Shown here piece by piece: positions 61,167 through 64,000 of a DNA stretch of 64,000 bases. A program made the translations under genes and the position numbers. The stretch is from CAZLRH01 sp964562015 (GTDB lineage: Bacteria; Verrucomicrobiota; Verrucomicrobiia; Opitutales; JABDGR01). The notes beneath the pieces were generated by a model. That model saw only the letters and a list, made by a program, of their open reading frames with translations, did no database searches and had not been told where the DNA came from. Where the stretch lies: contig CAZLRH010000001.1 of NCBI GenBank assembly GCA_964562015.1, positions 372,001 to 436,000 on the forward strand, written 5' to 3'. The first letter of the stretch is position 1. Each line of letters opens with the position of its first letter.

Positions 61167-64000
61167 TCAATTTCCGCCGACGCGCGACAAATCGCGGGCG
61201 TTGGCTTCGAAGGCCGCCAGCAGCGCCGCCTCGCCGGAGATGCCTTGTTGTTGCACTTTTTTGAGTTGGTTGAGCATGCGTTCGTAGTCCTTGGGGAAAA
61301 CCTTGGCGAATTTCGGCAGGGCTTCCTCCCAATGGCTTAAAATATGCTGGGCCCGCGCGGAACCGGTGAGCTGCGCGTGCTTTTCAATCAACGCCTTCAC
61401 TTCGGCGATTTCGGCGTCCTCGCATTCAATGAGCCGGTAGAGGTTGACCATCTCGCGGTTCAGGCGGCCGCCAAACTGGCCGTCCTCGTCGTAAACGAAG
61501 GCCTCGCCGCCCGACATGCCGGCCGCGAAATTACGGCCCGTGGCCCCGAGCACGACGACGCGCCCGCTGGTCATGTATTCGCAGCCGTGGTCGCCCACGC
61601 TTTCCACCACAGCGGTCACGCCGGAATTGCGCACGCAAAACCGCTCGCCCGCCATGCCCTGGATGAATGCCTCGCCGGCAGTCGCACCGTAAAAGGCGAC
61701 GTTGCCGATGATCATGTTCACCGCCGGATCGAAGGTGCTTTCCTTCGGCGGCGTGATAATGATGTGCCCGCCGGAAAGGCCCTTGCCGACGTAGTCGTTG
61801 GCGTCGCCTTCGACCCGAATGGTGATGCCCGCGGGGCAAAACGCGCCGAGCGACTGGCCGGCGGAGCCCTGGAAATTCAACTGAATAGTGTCCGCCGGCA
61901 AACCTTTCGGGCCCACGCGCCGCGTGAGTTCGCTGCCGAGAATGGTGCCCACGACGCGGTTCGTGTTGCGAATCGGGAGATTCACCACGACTTTCTCACC
62001 GCGGTCAAGGGCGGGCGCACAGAGCTTGAGCAACTGGGTGTTGTCAAGCGCCTGGGCGAGGCCGTGATCCTGCGGCTGCTGGCAATAGGTGCCGACTTCC
62101 GGACCCACGTTCGGCCGATAGAGAATGTTCGAGAAATCGAGACCCTTGGCCTTCCAGTGGTTCACCGCAGCGTGCACGGCCAGCCGATCCACGCGGCCCA
62201 CCATCTCATTAATGGTGCGGAAGCCGAGCTGGGCCATGTACTCGCGCATCTCCTGCGCGATAAACCGCATGAAGCGCACGGCGTATTCCGGATCGCCCGA
62301 ATACTTCGCGCGCAGGCGCGGGTCCTGAGTGGCCACGCCGACCGGGCAGGTGTTCAAATGGCACACGCGCATCATCAGGCAGCCGAGCGTGACCAGCGGC
62401 GCAGTGGCAAAACCGAACTCCTCGGCACCGAGCAACGCCGCAATCACCACGTCGCGGCCGGTCTTCAATTGTCCGTCAGTTTCGAGGACGACGCGGCTGC
62501 GCAAATTGTTGAGCAGCAAAGTCTGGTTGGTCTCGGCCAAACCGAGTTCCCACGGCGCACCGGCGTGTTGTATCGAGGATAGCGGCGAAGCCCCGGTACC
62601 GCCGTCGTGACCGGAAATCAAAATGACATCGGCCTTACCCTTGGCGACGCCCGCCGCAATGGTGCCGACGCCGATTTCCGCCACGAGCTTCACGTTGACG
62701 CGCGCCTTTTGGTTCGCGTTTTTCAGGTCATGAATGAGCTGCGCCAAATCCTCGATGGAATAGATATCGTGGTGCGGCGGCGGCGAAATGAGACCGACGC
62801 CCGGCGTGGTGCCACGGACCTTGGCGATGGGCGGATAAACCTTGGTGCCGGGCAACTCGCCACCTTCACCGGGTTTCGCGCCCTGGGCCATTTTGATCTG
62901 CAACTCCTGCGCGTTGACCAGATAGTAGCTCGTCACGCCAAAGCGACCGCTCGCCACCTGCTTGATGGCGCTGTTTTTGGAATCGCCGTTGGCCTCCAAT
63001 TGGTAACGGGCCGGGTCTTCCCCACCCTCGCCGGTGTTGGACTTGCCGCCGAGGCGGTTCATGGCAATCGCCAGCGCCTCGTGCGCCTCCTTGGAAATGG
63101 AGCCATACGACATCGCGCCGGTCTTGAACCGCTTCACGATGGTTTCCACCGATTCCACCTCCTCGAGGGGCACCGGCTTTTCCGCCGGCTTGAATTCAAA
63201 AAGGCCACGGAGCGTGCACAGGCTGCGCGATTGGTCGTCGATGAGCCGGCTGTACTCCTTGAAGGTTGTAAAGTCGTTCGTGCGCGTGGCCTTTTGCAGT
63301 TTGTGAATCGACTGGGGCGTCCACAAATGCGTTTCACCCTCGGCGCGCCACTGATAAACGCCGCCCGGAGCGAGTGCTGCAGCTTCCTCGCCTTCCAGCG
63401 AGGGAAAAGCCTGCCGGTGGCGCAGCTTCACTTCCTCGGCAATCGTGTCCAGCCCGATGCCTTCGACGCGCGAGGCCGTGCGGTGGAAATACTTGTCCAC
63501 CACGTCGCGATTCAAGCCGATGGCCTCGAAAATCTGCGCGCCGCGATAGCTGGCATACGTCGAAATGCCCATCTTCGCCATCGTCTTGATGACGCTTTTG
63601 ACGCCGGCCTTGATGAAATTCTTGCGCGCCTTCTCCGGTTCGGCGGCGAGCTTGCCGTCGCGAATCAGGTCCTCGATGGTTTCCAACGCGAGGTAAGGGT
63701 TGATGACATCCGCGCCATAGCCGAAGAGCACGGCAAAGTGATGCACTTCGCGCGGTTCGCCGGATTCCAAAATGAGCGAAACCTGCGTGCGCGTGCCCTT
63801 GCGAATCAAATGGTGATGCAAGCCCGCCGTCGCCAGTAATGCCGGGATGCCCGCGTGGTCCTGGTCAAGGCCGCGGTCGCTGAGGACGAGCAGATTGTAG
63901 CCGTCGGCCATGGCGCGGTCGGCGGCGGCGAATAGTCCCTCCAAGGCGGCGGCGAGACCTTTCCCGCCCTCGCTCGGATTGAACAGAATGGGCAGATCCT
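61167..64000 (-). CDS. gltB: glutamate synthase large (alpha) subunit, C-terminal part (runs off window)
   Basis: About 944 residues are inside the window; the 5' part, including the glutaminase domain, lies beyond base 64000. Present are the central domain, the FMN/iron-sulfur synthase domain (ISPPPHHDIYSIEDLAQLIH, GHDGGTGASPLSSIQHAG) with Cys in CLMMRVCHLNTCPVGVATQD, and the C-terminal GXGXG domain (GATAGEAFIQGMAGERF). It makes glutamate from glutamine and 2-oxoglutarate. The gltD partner is downstream of the S23 element. Confidence 0.96.
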   Translation of the reverse strand, partial: DLPILFNPSEGGKGLAAALEGLFAAADRAMADGYNLLVLSDRGLDQDHAGIPALLATAGLHHHLIRKGTRTQVSLILESGEPREVHHFAVLFGYGADVINPYLALETIEDLIRDGKLAAEPEKARKNFIKAGVKSVIKTMAKMGISTYASYRGAQIFEAIGLNRDVVDKYFHRTASRVEGIGLDTIAEEVKLRHRQAFPSLEGEEAAALAPGGVYQWRAEGETHLWTPQSIHKLQKATRTNDFTTFKEYSRLIDDQSRSLCTLRGLFEFKPAEKPVPLEEVESVETIVKRFKTGAMSYGSISKEAHEALAIAMNRLGGKSNTGEGGEDPARYQLEANGDSKNSAIKQVASGRFGVTSYYLVNAQELQIKMAQGAKPGEGGELPGTKVYPPIAKVRGTTPGVGLISPPPHHDIYSIEDLAQLIHDLKNANQKARVNVKLVAEIGVGTIAAGVAKGKADVILISGHDGGTGASPLSSIQHAGAPWELGLAETNQTLLLNNLRSRVVLETDGQLKTGRDVVIAALLGAEEFGFATAPLVTLGCLMMRVCHLNTCPVGVATQDPRLRAKYSGDPEYAVRFMRFIAQEMREYMAQLGFRTINEMVGRVDRLAVHAAVNHWKAKGLDFSNILYRPNVGPEVGTYCQQPQDHGLAQALDNTQLLKLCAPALDRGEKVVVNLPIRNTNRVVGTILGSELTRRVGPKGLPADTIQLNFQGSAGQSLGAFCPAGITIRVEGDANDYVGKGLSGGHIIITPPKESTFDPAVNMIIGNVAFYGATAGEAFIQGMAGERFCVRNSGVTAVVESVGDHGCEYMTSGRVVVLGATGRNFAAGMSGGEAFVYDEDGQFGGRLNREMVNLYRLIECEDAEIAEVKALIEKHAQLTGSARAQHILSHWEEALPKFAKVFPKDYERMLNQLKKVQQQGISGEAALLAAFEANARDLSRVGGN

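Overview
The window is GC-rich, densely packed bacterial chromosome that most resembles Verrucomicrobiota. This is inference from gene families and style, not from a marker gene. The pointers are an exported HAF-repeat plus Ig-like protein, a planctomycete-type cytochrome c lipoprotein, single-subunit-anchor sdhCAB, a large MoxR/von Willebrand A cluster, several lipoproteins, and few Shine-Dalgarno sequences, with pyrimidine-rich leaders ending in TTTTCC or similar before many start codons. No rRNA, tRNA, CRISPR array, phage or complete insertion sequence was seen.

Layout. 1-6280: an M20 peptidase (cut by the window edge), a ribose-type sugar ABC transporter (permease, ATPase, binding lipoprotein) on the minus strand, then two exported carbohydrate-active proteins on the plus strand (a ConA-like/Cip1-like protein and a GH43-like lipoprotein). 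6304-8948: a HicB/HicA toxin-antitoxin pair, the HAF/Ig protein and a small membrane protein. 8985-12633: sdhC-sdhA-sdhB. 12634-15459: an AT-rich regulatory region with a well-spaced sigma-54 promoter, ammonium transporter amtB and a small membrane protein. 15564-21420: ion and purine transporters, a VOC protein, an AspH-type dioxygenase, a lipoprotein and a Tat-exported phosphatase. 21421-26182: a REP-like palindrome, a phosphofructokinase-family protein with unusual active-site motifs, an acetyl xylan esterase-like protein, GIY-YIG genes and a second toxin-antitoxin pair. 26183-34567: purB, a cytochrome c lipoprotein, heme O/A synthesis (ctaA, ctaB), a DUF420 protein, rfaE2, dnaJ and mtnA.

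34981-47359 is the largest co-directional block: eight genes encoding a membrane protein, a MoxR ATPase, membrane-anchored GATase-like and vWA proteins, a DUF58 protein, and an ABC ATPase plus permease placed in the middle. 47431-53339: an M3 peptidase, a coiled-coil lipoprotein, and a divergent hybrid kinase/LuxR-type regulator pair. 53369-58323: PfkB kinase, phosphohexomutase, UDP-sugar pyrophosphorylase (sugar activation) and an FtsB-like protein. 58396-64000: a UbiA-like prenyltransferase and gltB/gltD. The whole gltB-gltD gap is filled by a four-helix-bundle (S23/IVP) gene bounded by inverted purine/pyrimidine tracts.

Nitrogen metabolism is represented twice (sigma-54-driven amtB; glutamate synthase), and carbohydrate acquisition and activation several times (ABC transporter, GH43, CE7-like esterase, Pgm, UDPGP). 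The best candidates for something undescribed are the S23 element inside the glt operon, the MoxR/vWA/ABC cluster, the PFK-like protein with altered motifs, and the small repeats.
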